Assembly: GCA_018712135.1 (NCBI GenBank)
Contig: DVHK01000133.1
Coordinates: forward strand, 1-35,061
Reading direction: 5' to 3'
Length of the DNA stretch: 35,061 bases
Origin: Candidatus Coproplasma avicola
Lineage (GTDB): Bacteria > Bacillota > Clostridia > Christensenellales > Borkfalkiaceae
Shown in pieces: positions 1-7,616 of this stretch (positions are counted from its first letter, which is position 1; each line of letters opens with the position of its first letter). The notes below the pieces were generated by a model. The model worked only from the letters and a program-made list of their open reading frames with translations. It had not been told where the DNA came from and did no database searches. Position numbers and translations under genes: made by a program.

Positions 1-46
1 ATTTTTCCGCGCGCCCGCTCGCCGTATATTGCTGTTTTGTGCGCCG

Positions 47-262
47 TTATACGCGGCGGAAGTGCTTTATGCGCCGCGCGGCAAATATTATGCAAACCGA
101 ATAACCGTCGTCGGTCTTTGTAAGGTTTAATTCGGGTTTGCCGTCGCATTCAAAATAATCGGCGCACACCCTCTTGAAATCGCTCATGAAAAGCTGCTTT
201 TCGCCTTCGGTCATCTCTTCGCGGTCGGCAAAGAGGCTGTCCGCAAGTATTTCGCTGTTCAT
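47..262 (-). CDS. Small hypothetical protein coupled to the MinD-like ATPase
   Basis: A 71-residue acidic-then-basic protein that I do not recognise. Its ATG overlaps the stop of the upstream MinD-like gene in an ATGA arrangement, so the two are almost certainly translated together. The N-terminal half is rich in Glu/Asp and probably helical, and the C-terminus ends in an Arg/Lys-rich tail (AARRIKHFRRV). There is no signal peptide or membrane segment, so it is expected in the cytoplasm. The coupling suggests a partner or regulator of the ATPase, but that is inference. The gene is complete, and the 46 bases beyond its stop show nothing I can call. Confidence 0.6.
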   Translation of the reverse strand: MNSEILADSLFADREEMTEGEKQLFMSDFKRVCADYFECDGKPELNLTKTDDGYSVCIIFAARRIKHFRRV

Positions 263-990
263 ATCTTTCTCCTCATTTTTCGCTTTATGTACCCGCCTAT
301 GCCCGCGTAACCGCGCATGGCGGGGTAAATTTTGCCCGCGCCCGAGGCTATGCGCGCGGCGGTCATTTTAAATGCCTTAACACTGTCCTGCCTCATTCCG
401 CCCAGCGGAATGGTCAGATCCTCGGGTATGATTCCCATAAGGGGCGCGTGCAGCAGGGCGGCTATGTCGGCGGGCGGCATGATCGCGCCGTCGTAAACCA
501 GTCCGCCGTTGACTTTATTTACGATGACTCCCGCGCCTTCAAATCCGCAGTCCGTAAGCTCGTTGAGGCATATATCGGCCCCTTTTATGCCCGTGGGGTA
601 GGGTTCGCATATGGCGACGGCCCTGTCGCACTTGTCGCGCGCCGCCCTGTCGCACAAAACATAGTCGAATTGGCTCTCGACTTCGCCCGCGGCGGAGGAT
701 ATATATTTTCTGTCCGCGCAGCCGTAACAGGGCATTATAAAGAAGTTGGGCGAACGGGGGTGTTCTATTATGACCTGCTTTACTCTGCACGCGCCCCTGC
801 GCGCCTCCTCTATGGTATAAACCTGCAACCCGGCGCAGCCTGAAATGGTCAGCCCTGCGGGGTAGCGCAAATCGCCGTCGACAAACAGCACGCGCTCGCC
901 CGAATGCGCAAGAGCAAGTCCCACGCCCACGGCGCAGGTCGTCGTTCCTGCCCCGCCCTTGTGCGAGGCAAAATAAATTTTAACTGCCAT
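259..990 (-). CDS. MinD/ParA-family (SIMIBI) P-loop ATPase, variant Walker A
   Basis: A 243-residue ATPase of the MinD/ParA/TadZ group, which use ATP-driven dimerisation to position cell-division, partition or surface machinery. The N-terminus carries the deviant Walker A motif as KGGAGTTT (about residues 9-16): the signature first lysine is kept, but the canonical P-loop lysine (KGGxGKTT) is threonine. The switch-like VLFVDGDLRYP follows at about residue 36, and a VNK-like nucleotide-base motif (GVIVNKVNGG) lies in the second half. The track starts this ORF at 1137, but the ATG at 990 has a good AGGTG ribosome-binding site and begins at the conserved beta strand. The C-terminal end is basic (GGYIKRKMRRKI) and could be a membrane- or DNA-contacting tail. 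It is divergent from yqfC and coupled to the 71-residue gene. Whether it is MinD-like, ParA-like or TadZ-like cannot be settled here. Confidence 0.85.
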   Translation of the reverse strand: MAVKIYFASHKGGAGTTTCAVGVGLALAHSGERVLFVDGDLRYPAGLTISGCAGLQVYTIEEARRGACRVKQVIIEHPRSPNFFIMPCYGCADRKYISSAAGEVESQFDYVLCDRAARDKCDRAVAICEPYPTGIKGADICLNELTDCGFEGAGVIVNKVNGGLVYDGAIMPPADIAALLHAPLMGIIPEDLTIPLGGMRQDSVKAFKMTAARIASGAGKIYPAMRGYAGIGGYIKRKMRRKI

Positions 991-1147
991 ATAATCACCT
1001 TTTTGTGCTCTCATTATAAAATATCCGCCGCCGAAAAATGTGTGCAAATTGCGCGTAAAAAGCCTTTGTTTGTCGCAAACGCCCGCGCGCTTACCTCTTC
1101 GGCGCGGGCGCCTGCATGTGCGCGCCCCTTTTTGCATAAATTAATGT

Positions 1148-1393
1148 ATGGAATTTTTGCAGGAAATTTTAAGCGCCGCGGGCGCGGATACGCTGCGCGC
1201 GTTCACCGTCGTGCCCGGCTTCGGCGGCTACTTCAAGGGCGTAAAGGGCGTAACCGAGTTTTCGCCCGGCAAAATCGTGCTCGCCGTCGGCGACATGCGC
1301 GTAAGCGTCGAGGGTGAAAACCTCACCGTGGGCAGGTATTTCATGGGCGATATGTTCATTTCGGGGGTGATAAGCAGTGTTTGCATCTTATAA
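1148..1393 (+). CDS. yqfC: Sporulation protein YqfC (YabP/YqfC family)
   Basis: An 81-residue protein of the YabP/YqfC family. The central pattern of short strands (VTEFSPGKIVLAVGDMRVSVEG, then a GRYFMGDMFISG C-terminus) fits the family, and the gene sits directly before yqfD and phoH as in Bacillus and clostridia. YqfC is known as a sigma-E-dependent mother-cell protein whose biochemical role is unclear. The ATG at 1148 gives the expected family length, although no strong ribosome-binding site precedes it. The 3' end overlaps the GTG start of yqfD by 17 bases. The 157-base divergent region upstream contains a GC-rich hairpin but no promoter I can assign with confidence. Confidence 0.85.
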   Translation: MEFLQEILSAAGADTLRAFTVVPGFGGYFKGVKGVTEFSPGKIVLAVGDMRVSVEGENLTVGRYFMGDMFISGVISSVCIL

Positions 1394-2279
1394 TCTCGCC
1401 CGCATTTCGGTGGTCGCCCCGCCCGAAACGGTCATAAAAAAGCTTTCGCAGGCAAATATTCCGCTTTCGGGGCTGCAAAAAAAGGGTGCGGTCACAACTT
1501 TTGCTGTCGGCGACAATTACATTAAAAAAGTTTTTGCAATTTTTGCACACCCGTGTTATAATATATGCGTAATAAAATACGGGGGTCTGCGTTCGCTCGC
1601 CGTGCGCGTTCTTTCGCGCGCGGGCGCGATAGCCGGAGCCGCCGCATTTATATGCGCCATTGTCATTTCGCAGTCGTTCGTGTTCAAGATAGACGTGGTG
1701 GGAAGCGGTTCATACCTCGCGTCCGAAGTGCGCGCCATTCTGCGTGAAGGCGGGGTGCGCGTCGGGGGGATATATTCCGCCGTCGGCGAGCCCGTCGCCG
1801 TCTCGCGCATCATGGCGCTGCCGCAGGTCACTTTCTGTTCGATAAGCAAGCGCGGCACGGCGGTTATAGTCGACGTCGAGTGCGACGCCGAAAGTTCGTC
1901 GGGCGTTTCGCGCGCGCCCCTTCTCTCGCCCGTCGCGGGCGAGGTGCAGAGCATAGTCGCAATATGCGGCACGCCCTGTGTGACGGTCGGACAGCAGGTG
2001 AATGTCGGCGACGAGCTAATTTCCCCGCAGTACATCTCGTCCGACGGCAGCGTTGAGGCGTGCATATGCGTCGGATACGCGCGCATAAAAGTTTCGGCCG
2101 AAATTTCCGTGGCGGCGGAGGAGGAGAGCGAGCAGGCGCTCCGTTCGGCTCTCGCCGCGGTAAATCTGTATTCGGACAGCGCCACGGTCACGTCTTACAG
2201 CGCAAAAGCCGCGTCGGGCGGCGTAATTTATACGGTAAATTTTACATATACTTATACGGCAAGCGTAAATATGCAATAA
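1377..2279 (+). CDS. yqfD: Sporulation membrane protein YqfD
   Basis: A 300-residue YqfD-family protein, a sporulation factor needed at the engulfment/coat stage in Bacillus. The N-terminal 65 or so residues form a cytoplasmic domain, followed by one hydrophobic segment (about residues 75-100, AIAGAAAFICAIVISQSFVF). After it comes a large extracytoplasmic region with a POTRA-like start (FKIDVVGSGSYLASEVRAIL) and a beta-rich segment (PLLSPVAGEVQSI...VGQQVNVGDELIS) typical of the family. The start is GTG at 1377, preceded by GGGGGTG and overlapping yqfC. It is shorter than the roughly 400 residues of Bacillus YqfD, apparently by having a shorter tail. It lies 14 bases upstream of phoH in the same operon. 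Confidence 0.88.
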   Translation: MFASYNLARISVVAPPETVIKKLSQANIPLSGLQKKGAVTTFAVGDNYIKKVFAIFAHPCYNICVIKYGGLRSLAVRVLSRAGAIAGAAAFICAIVISQSFVFKIDVVGSGSYLASEVRAILREGGVRVGGIYSAVGEPVAVSRIMALPQVTFCSISKRGTAVIVDVECDAESSSGVSRAPLLSPVAGEVQSIVAICGTPCVTVGQQVNVGDELISPQYISSDGSVEACICVGYARIKVSAEISVAAEEESEQALRSALAAVNLYSDSATVTSYSAKAASGGVIYTVNFTYTYTASVNMQ

Positions 2280-2293
2280 ATTTGCGGAGGTTT

Positions 2294-3295
2294 ATGGAGA
2301 TAACCAAAAGAGTAAGCCTGGGCGGCGTGGACAAGCTTTCGCGCGTGCTCGGCACATTCGACGAAAATCTTAACATCATCATGCACGAGCTGGGCGTCAC
2401 CGTCCGCGTTGACGGGCTTGACGCCGTCATATCGGGCGAGGACGAGCCCGCTAGTCAGGCGGCTGACGTCATCGAAAACCTCGCCTTGCTGTCAGAAAAC
2501 GGCGAAAAAATCGACAAAGGCAGGGTAATATACTGTATAGAGCTCGCCAAAGAGGGCAAGGCTTCGGACATAACCAAGCTGTCCTCCGGCACGGTCACCA
2601 TAACTTCGCGCGGCAAACCGATAAAGTGCAAAACCGTCGGGCAGAAGCTGTATGTCGACGCAATAAAAAACAACACCGTCGTTTTCGGAGTAGGCCCCGC
2701 GGGCACGGGCAAAACCTATCTCGCCGTATGTCTCGCCGTGCAGGCGATGAAGCAGAAGCAGGTCGACAAAATAATTTTAACCCGCCCCGCCGTAGAAGCG
2801 GGCGAAAAACTCGGCTTTCTCCCCGGCGATTTGCAGACAAAGGTAGACCCCTATCTGCGACCTTTATACGACGCCTTGCAGGAGATGCTCGGGCTCGAAA
2901 CCTATACAAAACTCATGGAGCGCGGCTCGATAGAGATAGCTCCGCTGGCATATATGCGCGGGCGAACGCTTTCAAACGCCTTCATAATTTTAGACGAAGC
3001 GCAGAACACCACCGTCGAACAGATGAAAATGTTTTTAACCCGCCTGGGCGACGGCAGCAAAATGGTCATTACGGGCGACGTAACGCAGGTAGACCTGCCC
3101 GAGGGCAAGCGCAGCGGGCTCGTTCAGTCGACGCGCATCCTGCGCGGCATAGAGGGCATTAAAATTATCTCCCTCACCGCCAAGGATGTCGTGCGCAATC
3201 CTCTCGTCATGAGCATAGTCCGCGCGTATGAGCGCGCGGAAGCCAAAGGAAAAGAAGATGAAAAGAAAACTATCCAAAAAGACGATCAGCCTTAG
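2294..3295 (+). CDS. phoH: PhoH-like ATPase (PhoH/YbeZ family)
   Basis: A 333-residue PhoH family ATPase, a P-loop protein linked genetically to YbeY and to RNA/ribosome metabolism. Walker A is GPAGTGKT (about residue 133) and Walker B ILDEAQN (about residue 231). The conserved TRPAVEAGEKLGFLPGD stretch and TGDVTQVDLP are both present. The N-terminal part resembles the KH-like region of this family. The track ORF begins at 2060, but the ATG at 2294 with GCGGAGG seven bases upstream gives the normal family length and avoids a long overlap with yqfD. The 3' end overlaps pgpH by 38 bases, so translation is probably linked. Confidence 0.95.
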   Translation: MEITKRVSLGGVDKLSRVLGTFDENLNIIMHELGVTVRVDGLDAVISGEDEPASQAADVIENLALLSENGEKIDKGRVIYCIELAKEGKASDITKLSSGTVTITSRGKPIKCKTVGQKLYVDAIKNNTVVFGVGPAGTGKTYLAVCLAVQAMKQKQVDKIILTRPAVEAGEKLGFLPGDLQTKVDPYLRPLYDALQEMLGLETYTKLMERGSIEIAPLAYMRGRTLSNAFIILDEAQNTTVEQMKMFLTRLGDGSKMVITGDVTQVDLPEGKRSGLVQSTRILRGIEGIKIISLTAKDVVRNPLVMSIVRAYERAEAKGKEDEKKTIQKDDQP

Positions 3296-4721
3296 TATTC
3301 TGCTTTTCGTTTTAAACGTAATATTGCTGTTTGCAATGATCTTTCTGCTCCTCGAAGTCAACGAGGGGCTCAACGTCATCAACTACATCAGGGTCAACTA
3401 CAACCGCGTGCTGTTCGTCGCCTCGGGCGTAATAATTCTGTCCATGCTGATGTACGCCTATTTTTACTTTGAATGTACCGAAATTCTGACCGATATGTCG
3501 AGGATAGTCGAGTGTTTCGTCCTGCTCGACGTCGCTCTCTTTCTGTCTTTCATAATCGGTCAGCCCAACACCATAGACCCCAACGCCCGCCCGTTTGCCT
3601 TTCTGGCGCTCATGGCGGCAACCCTTTTGGGCAGGCGCGAAGCCGTGTTTTTAAACATGGTTTACGCCCTCATGCTCTTTATAATCGACATCAACTTCAC
3701 CGCAGACGCGCTAGGCAGCAATATGTGGGTGAGCTGTGCCTGCCTGCTCGTCGCGTTCTGCGCGGGCATGACGGCTGTGTTCATAACCCCTGCAATCAAA
3801 TCGAGAATTCAGTCCATTCTCGTCGTATTTATTCTGCTCGTGCCCACCGAACTCATTATCGGCGTCATGGAAATACTCTTCGTCGAAGATAAGGGCGCCA
3901 ACCTCATCGCGCTCGCTTACGGCGCCCTCGGCAGCTTTTTCAGCGTTTTGGGTTACATGATAATTCTTCCCGTGTTCGAGGTGATGTTTTCCGAACTCAC
4001 CGTATTCCGCCTGCGCGAACTTACGAGCGACGATGCAAAACTAATCAAAAAGCTCAAAGACGAAGCCCCCGGCACTTACAATCACTCGGTGGTTGTCGCC
4101 CAGCTCGCCCAGGCTTGCGCCACGGCGATAGGGGAGGACGGCGAACTCGCCCGCGCGGCGGCTTACTATCACGATATGGGCAAGCTTAAAAACCCCGAAA
4201 TGTTCACCGAAAACCAGTCGGACTACAACATGCACAACGAACTTTCGCCCGAGCTTTCCGCCGATATAATCCGTTCGCACACGCGCGACGGCGCACAGCT
4301 GATACGCAAAAACCATCTGCCCGAATTTTTTGCCGACTGCGCCGTTCAGCACCACGGCACCATGCCCATAAAATATTTCTACGCCAAGGCGCTCAAAATG
4401 AGCGACGGCGAGATAAACATAGCCAACTATTCGTATGCGGGACCCACGCCGCGCACCAAAATAGCCGCCATTTTAATGATCGTCGACGCGTCGGAGGCGG
4501 CTTCGCGCTCGCTCAAAGACAGGTCGCCCAAAGCCGTCGAAGAGCTCGTCACCTCGCTGATTGAAGAGCGCCTCGACATGGACCAGTTCGCCGATTGCGA
4601 CATAACTATGCGCGAATTAACCATAATCACCCACACCGTTGCGGCGGTGCTTTCGGGTGTGTATCACACAAGAATATCTTACCCCAAATTAAAAATTTCA
4701 CCCAAGGGTCAAAGCAGATGA
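3258..4721 (+). CDS. pgpH: PgpH-like 7TM-HD phosphodiesterase lacking the 7TMR-HDED domain
   Basis: A 487-residue membrane HD-domain protein in the yqfF/pgpH position. Family members hydrolyse the second messenger c-di-AMP. The N-terminal part is a bundle of roughly seven membrane helices, followed by a cytoplasmic HD domain: TYNHSVVVAQLA, the metal-binding YYHDMGKLKNPEMF (about residue 300), ISHxxDG-like RSHTRDG, VQHHGT and a DASEAASRSL aspartate. These match the PgpH HD pattern well. Bacillus-type PgpH is about 700 residues, with a large extracytoplasmic 7TMR-HDED domain after the first helix. Here helix 1 is followed by only about 20 polar residues before helix 2, so that domain is absent. 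The ATG at 3258 has GGAAAAGAAG upstream and is preferred to 3228. Its stop overlaps ybeY (ATGA). Confidence 0.92.
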   Translation: MKRKLSKKTISLSILLFVLNVILLFAMIFLLLEVNEGLNVINYIRVNYNRVLFVASGVIILSMLMYAYFYFECTEILTDMSRIVECFVLLDVALFLSFIIGQPNTIDPNARPFAFLALMAATLLGRREAVFLNMVYALMLFIIDINFTADALGSNMWVSCACLLVAFCAGMTAVFITPAIKSRIQSILVVFILLVPTELIIGVMEILFVEDKGANLIALAYGALGSFFSVLGYMIILPVFEVMFSELTVFRLRELTSDDAKLIKKLKDEAPGTYNHSVVVAQLAQACATAIGEDGELARAAAYYHDMGKLKNPEMFTENQSDYNMHNELSPELSADIIRSHTRDGAQLIRKNHLPEFFADCAVQHHGTMPIKYFYAKALKMSDGEINIANYSYAGPTPRTKIAAILMIVDASEAASRSLKDRSPKAVEELVTSLIEERLDMDQFADCDITMRELTIITHTVAAVLSGVYHTRISYPKLKISPKGQSR

Positions 4722-5191
4722 ACGACATAAAAATTTATTGCGAAGATTACGACTTTTCCGACCTCGCCGCCGCATTCGGCGGCGAGGTCAGGTGCGACTG
4801 CACCCTGTCCGCCGAAATAATTTTCACCGACGAACAGGGCATAAGGGAGCTAAACGCCCGCACGCGCTCGGTAGACAGCGTCACCGACGTGCTGTCCTAC
4901 CCCTCGTTCGACGGTGACCCCGAGGGCGAAATTTTGCAGGCCCGGCACCCCTTTGAAACCGACGAGGACGGCTGCGTGTTTATCGGCTCCATAGTCATCT
5001 GCCGCAAGCGTGCAGAGGAGCAGGCGGCCGAATACGGTCACTCGGTAGAGCGCGAAATCAATTACCTTGCCGCCCACGGCGTGTGCCATCTGCTCGGTTA
5101 CGACCACATGGAGGAGGCGGATAAGGCAAAAATGCGCGAAAAAGAGGAAAAAGTGCTGGCAAAAATTCATTTAACGCGGGAGGATACATGA
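4718..5191 (+). CDS. ybeY: Endoribonuclease YbeY / rRNA maturation factor
   Basis: A 157-residue YbeY/UPF0054 protein, a zinc-dependent single-strand endoribonuclease involved in 16S rRNA 3'-end maturation and ribosome quality control. The diagnostic metal site HGVCHLLGYDH lies near residue 125, and the preceding ELNARTRSVDSVTDVLSYP segment is the conserved substrate-groove region. The ATG at 4718 overlaps the pgpH stop and gives the normal length; the track extends falsely to 4595. The stop overlaps the era start (ATGA), so pgpH, ybeY and era are translationally coupled. The diacylglycerol kinase and cytidine deaminase genes that often sit between ybeY and era in Firmicutes are absent. Confidence 0.95.
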   Translation: MNDIKIYCEDYDFSDLAAAFGGEVRCDCTLSAEIIFTDEQGIRELNARTRSVDSVTDVLSYPSFDGDPEGEILQARHPFETDEDGCVFIGSIVICRKRAEEQAAEYGHSVEREINYLAAHGVCHLLGYDHMEEADKAKMREKEEKVLAKIHLTREDT

Positions 5192-6078
5192 AAAGCGGAT
5201 ACGTAGGAGTAATCGGCAGGGCAAACGCGGGCAAATCCACGCTCGTCAACGTGCTCGTCGGCGAAAAGGTGGCAATCGTCTCCCCCAAGCCGCAGACGAC
5301 GCGCGACGCCATAATGGGCGTGCTCACCAAGGAGAACTATCAGATAGTTTTTGTCGATACCCCGGGGCTGTACAAGGCTAAAAACGCCCTGTCCCAGTCG
5401 ATGATGAAGACCACCCAGACCACCGCACGCGACGTCGACCTTATTTTATTCGTGCACGACGGTCACGCGGGTCTGTCCGAAGAGGACATCGCGCTCATAA
5501 AACGCTATTCGTCGGGGGATATCCCCATGCTTATCGCCTATACCAAGATAGACATTATGCCAAAGGAGCGCATACCCGAGGATGTAAAAAAGCTGTTCGA
5601 CGAAGGCATAGAGTGCGACGTTTATCCCGTTTCCGCGCGCAAGGGCACCAACCTTAAAAATTTGGAGGCGGCGATAGCCGACATGTTGCCCGATGGCGAA
5701 AAGGTAATTTCGGACGACATCGTTTCGGACAAGAGCGCAAAGTTCATGATTGCCGAAATAATGCGCGAAAAAATCCTCTTGAAGTATGACAAGGAAATTC
5801 CCCACGGCGTGGCAATCGTCGTCAACACCTTCAAACAGGGCGAAAACGGCGTATATGACATCAATTTAGATATCGTGTGCGAAAAATCCAATCACAAAGC
5901 CATACTCATCGGCAAGCAGGGCGCGGCTTTAAAAGAGGTCAGCTCCTTCGCCCGCAAGGATATGGAAAAATTTTTGGGCGCAAAGGTATTCCTCACCACA
6001 TATGTCAAGGTCAAAGAGGACTGGCGCGACCGCCCCGACCTCATGCGCGACTACGGTTACGACATTAAGAAAAATTAA
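5188..6078 (+). CDS. era: GTPase Era
   Basis: A 296-residue Era GTPase, which binds 16S rRNA near its 3' end and assists 30S assembly. The G domain shows G1 GRANAGKST, the PKPQTTRDAI switch-I region, G3 DTPG, G4 TKID and G5 SARKGTN. The C-terminal KH domain contains KAILIGKQGAALKEV and ends in the typical VKEDWRDRPDLMRDYGYD. Length and domain order are normal. The ATG at 5188 has GCGGGAGG upstream and overlaps the ybeY stop. A short gene of the YqzL type and then recO follow, as in Bacillus. Confidence 0.97.
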   Translation: MKSGYVGVIGRANAGKSTLVNVLVGEKVAIVSPKPQTTRDAIMGVLTKENYQIVFVDTPGLYKAKNALSQSMMKTTQTTARDVDLILFVHDGHAGLSEEDIALIKRYSSGDIPMLIAYTKIDIMPKERIPEDVKKLFDEGIECDVYPVSARKGTNLKNLEAAIADMLPDGEKVISDDIVSDKSAKFMIAEIMREKILLKYDKEIPHGVAIVVNTFKQGENGVYDINLDIVCEKSNHKAILIGKQGAALKEVSSFARKDMEKFLGAKVFLTTYVKVKEDWRDRPDLMRDYGYDIKKN

Positions 6079-6147
6079 CGGCCGTCCCTTTTAATAATCG
6101 CCCTTTATTTTGCGCAAACTAATTTCAGCTGACAAAAGGGGGTGCGC

Positions 6148-6249
6148 ATGAAAAGGGACGACGACGCTGCCGAGCTGGCGTGGAAGATGTTCAAAAAAAC
6201 CGGCTCGATAAGCTATTACATGCTGTACAAGCATTTAAAGGGCAAATAA
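6148..6249 (+). CDS. YqzL-like small protein (not in the ORF track)
   Basis: A 33-codon ORF between era and recO, too short for the supplied track. The product MKRDDDAAELAWKMFKKT... continues GSISYYMLYKHLKGK. It resembles the remembered YqzL family pattern (xxAWxxFxxTGxIxxYLLYK), small proteins of unknown function encoded exactly between era and recO in many Firmicutes. A GGGGGTG ribosome-binding site lies six bases before the ATG. Position, motif and ribosome-binding site agree, so I regard it as real. No function is known to me. Confidence 0.85.
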   Translation: MKRDDDAAELAWKMFKKTGSISYYMLYKHLKGK

Positions 6250-6280
6250 GGCGCGGGCTGTGCCGCGTTGCAGGTGTTCT

Positions 6281-7003
6281 ATGGAAGGCATAAAGGTCAA
6301 CGCGCTCATGCTGCGCGCGGCGGACTACGGCGAAAACGACAAAATTCTCACCCTTTTAACCGCCGAACTCGGCAAAATTTCGGCTGGCATAAAGGGGGTA
6401 AAAAAGGCGGGGGCAAAGCTTAAATTTGCCGCCCAGCCTTTTTGTTTTGCCGAATACATTCTTTCAAAGCGGGGTGAGCGCTACACCGTGACTAACGCCT
6501 CCGAAACCGAAAGTTTTTACGACATCCGCACAGACATAAACAAGTTTTACGCCGCGTCTGCCGTGTGCGAGGCGGCAAACAGCTTAACTTACGGCGGTAT
6601 TGACGATACTCCCGTGTTCACACTCGCCGTTCAGGCGCTTTCAAACATCTGCAACGGGGCTGAGGACGCGGCGCTCATCAAATTTCTGTTGTCGGCGCTG
6701 TCCGCCGCGGGCTACACCGTCGGGCTCGACAACTGCACCGAGTGCGGCTCGCCATTAATTTCCGCCGACAAAATGCGCTTCGACATGAATGCCGGCTCAT
6801 TCACCTGTTGGGACTGCGGCACGGGTGCCGGCACCAGCGGGGTGACTTACAACGTTCTGCGCATGTGCGCGGGCAAAACTTACAGCCCGGGCATGATTAC
6901 GCCCGACGGCGTAAAGCGCGCTTTAAGGCTGCTGCGCGAATATCTCACTTTCAAAACAGACGCAAAGTGCGCAAGCCTAACCGAATATATTCGGTTGCTT
7001 TAA
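6281..7003 (+). CDS. recO: DNA repair protein RecO
   Basis: A 240-residue RecO, the RecFOR-pathway mediator that loads RecA on SSB-coated DNA. The N-terminal OB-fold starts with the typical KVNALMLRAADYGENDKILTLLT. The helical C-terminal part contains a zinc-binding module formed by CTECG and CWDCG (about residues 151-190), and ends in a leucine-rich YLTFKTDAKCASLTEYIRLL region. The ATG at 6281 follows an AGGTG and fits the family start; the track start at 6260 adds unrelated residues. It is the last gene of the yqfC-recO operon, followed by a strong hairpin at 7071-7112. Confidence 0.93.
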   Translation: MEGIKVNALMLRAADYGENDKILTLLTAELGKISAGIKGVKKAGAKLKFAAQPFCFAEYILSKRGERYTVTNASETESFYDIRTDINKFYAASAVCEAANSLTYGGIDDTPVFTLAVQALSNICNGAEDAALIKFLLSALSAAGYTVGLDNCTECGSPLISADKMRFDMNAGSFTCWDCGTGAGTSGVTYNVLRMCAGKTYSPGMITPDGVKRALRLLREYLTFKTDAKCASLTEYIRLL

Positions 7004-7070
7004 ATTTAAGTAAAGAGGAGGCTATCGCGGGCAATATAGTTAAACGACTCGGTTCTTCGTCTAAAAAAAT

Positions 7071-7112
7071 AATCCCCCTGCGGCGCGCAAAAATGCGCGC
7101 CGCAGGGGGATT
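7071..7112. terminator. Strong bidirectional hairpin terminator between recO and the XRE genes
   Basis: A perfect 18-bp inverted repeat (AATCCCCCTGCGGCGCGC and its complement) with a six-base loop. On the minus strand the stem is followed by a run of seven T, fitting rho-independent termination of the XRE genes. On the plus strand it would close the recO operon, with a weaker T stretch. Confidence 0.85.
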
Positions 7113-7133
7113 TACTGTATTGTTGCCCGTAAT

Positions 7134-7352
7134 TTACAGCTGCAAATCCTGGCAGAGTATATAATTTGTATCTACGTCCAGAATTTTGCAAAGGTTCGCC
7201 AAGGTGTCGAGTGCAGGCATTTTTTTGCCGTGGACATAGCAAGAAATCTGTACATAGCTTATCCCGAGCTTTTGCGCAAGTTGAGTTTGTGTCATTCCGC
7301 TCTGCTTTATCGCCTCCGCTAATCTCTGTTGAATTTGCTCTAACGTTACCAT
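7134..7352 (-). CDS. XRE-family helix-turn-helix regulator (paralogue 1)
   Basis: A 72-residue protein that is essentially one Cro/C1-type HTH domain: QRLAEAIKQSGMTQTQLAQKLGI (helices 1-2), then the recognition-helix region SYVQISCYVHGKKMPAL, then DTLANLCKILDVDTNYILC. It should bind operator DNA as a dimer; there is no sensor domain. A close paralogue lies immediately upstream on the same strand. The two are nearly identical around helices 1-2 and 4-5 but differ in the recognition helix. The ATG at 7352 has an AAGGGCGG ribosome-binding site. The target is unknown; self-control through the palindromes at 7617-7656 is possible. Confidence 0.85.
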   Translation of the reverse strand: MVTLEQIQQRLAEAIKQSGMTQTQLAQKLGISYVQISCYVHGKKMPALDTLANLCKILDVDTNYILCQDLQL

Positions 7353-7377
7353 ATGCCGCCCTTATGTAATGCGTTCA

Positions 7378-7590
7378 TTATTCCTCGATACAAAGAATAT
7401 AGTTGGCATCTATATCTAAAATTTTGCAAAGGTTCGCCAAAGTGTCAAGTGCAGGCATCGCCCTGCCCGAAATATATTGCCCTATTGTGGGCTGTTTTAT
7501 TCCCAAGCGCTGTGCAAGCTGTGTCTGTGTCATTCCGCTCTGCTTTATCGCCTCCGCTAATCTCTTCTGAATCTGCTCAATTGTAATCAT
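7378..7590 (-). CDS. XRE-family helix-turn-helix regulator (paralogue 2)
   Basis: A 70-residue single-domain XRE protein, first gene of the tandem pair. The sequence runs IEQIQKRLAEAIKQSGMTQT, then QLAQRLGI, then KQPTIGQYISGRAMPAL, then DTLANLCKILDIDANYILC. I start it at the ATG at 7590, which has GTGAGGAG about seven bases upstream; the track's GTG at 7605 lies inside that ribosome-binding site. It lies directly downstream of a region with two AGGCAWTGCCT palindromes that could be its operator. Such stand-alone XRE proteins occur in mobile-element, antitoxin and housekeeping contexts. No toxin or phage gene is adjacent here. Confidence 0.85.
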   Translation of the reverse strand: MITIEQIQKRLAEAIKQSGMTQTQLAQRLGIKQPTIGQYISGRAMPALDTLANLCKILDIDANYILCIEE

Positions 7591-7616
7591 TTTTAAACTC
7601 CTCACTTATAGAATAC

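Noticed and set aside
1556-2191. 211-residue minus-strand ORF
   Set aside because: Antisense to yqfD, Ser/Thr/Arg-rich, without a ribosome-binding site.
7134-7590. Toxin-antitoxin or prophage repressor module
   Set aside because: No toxin, integrase or phage gene adjoins the two XRE proteins; both neighbours are chromosomal housekeeping or transport genes.
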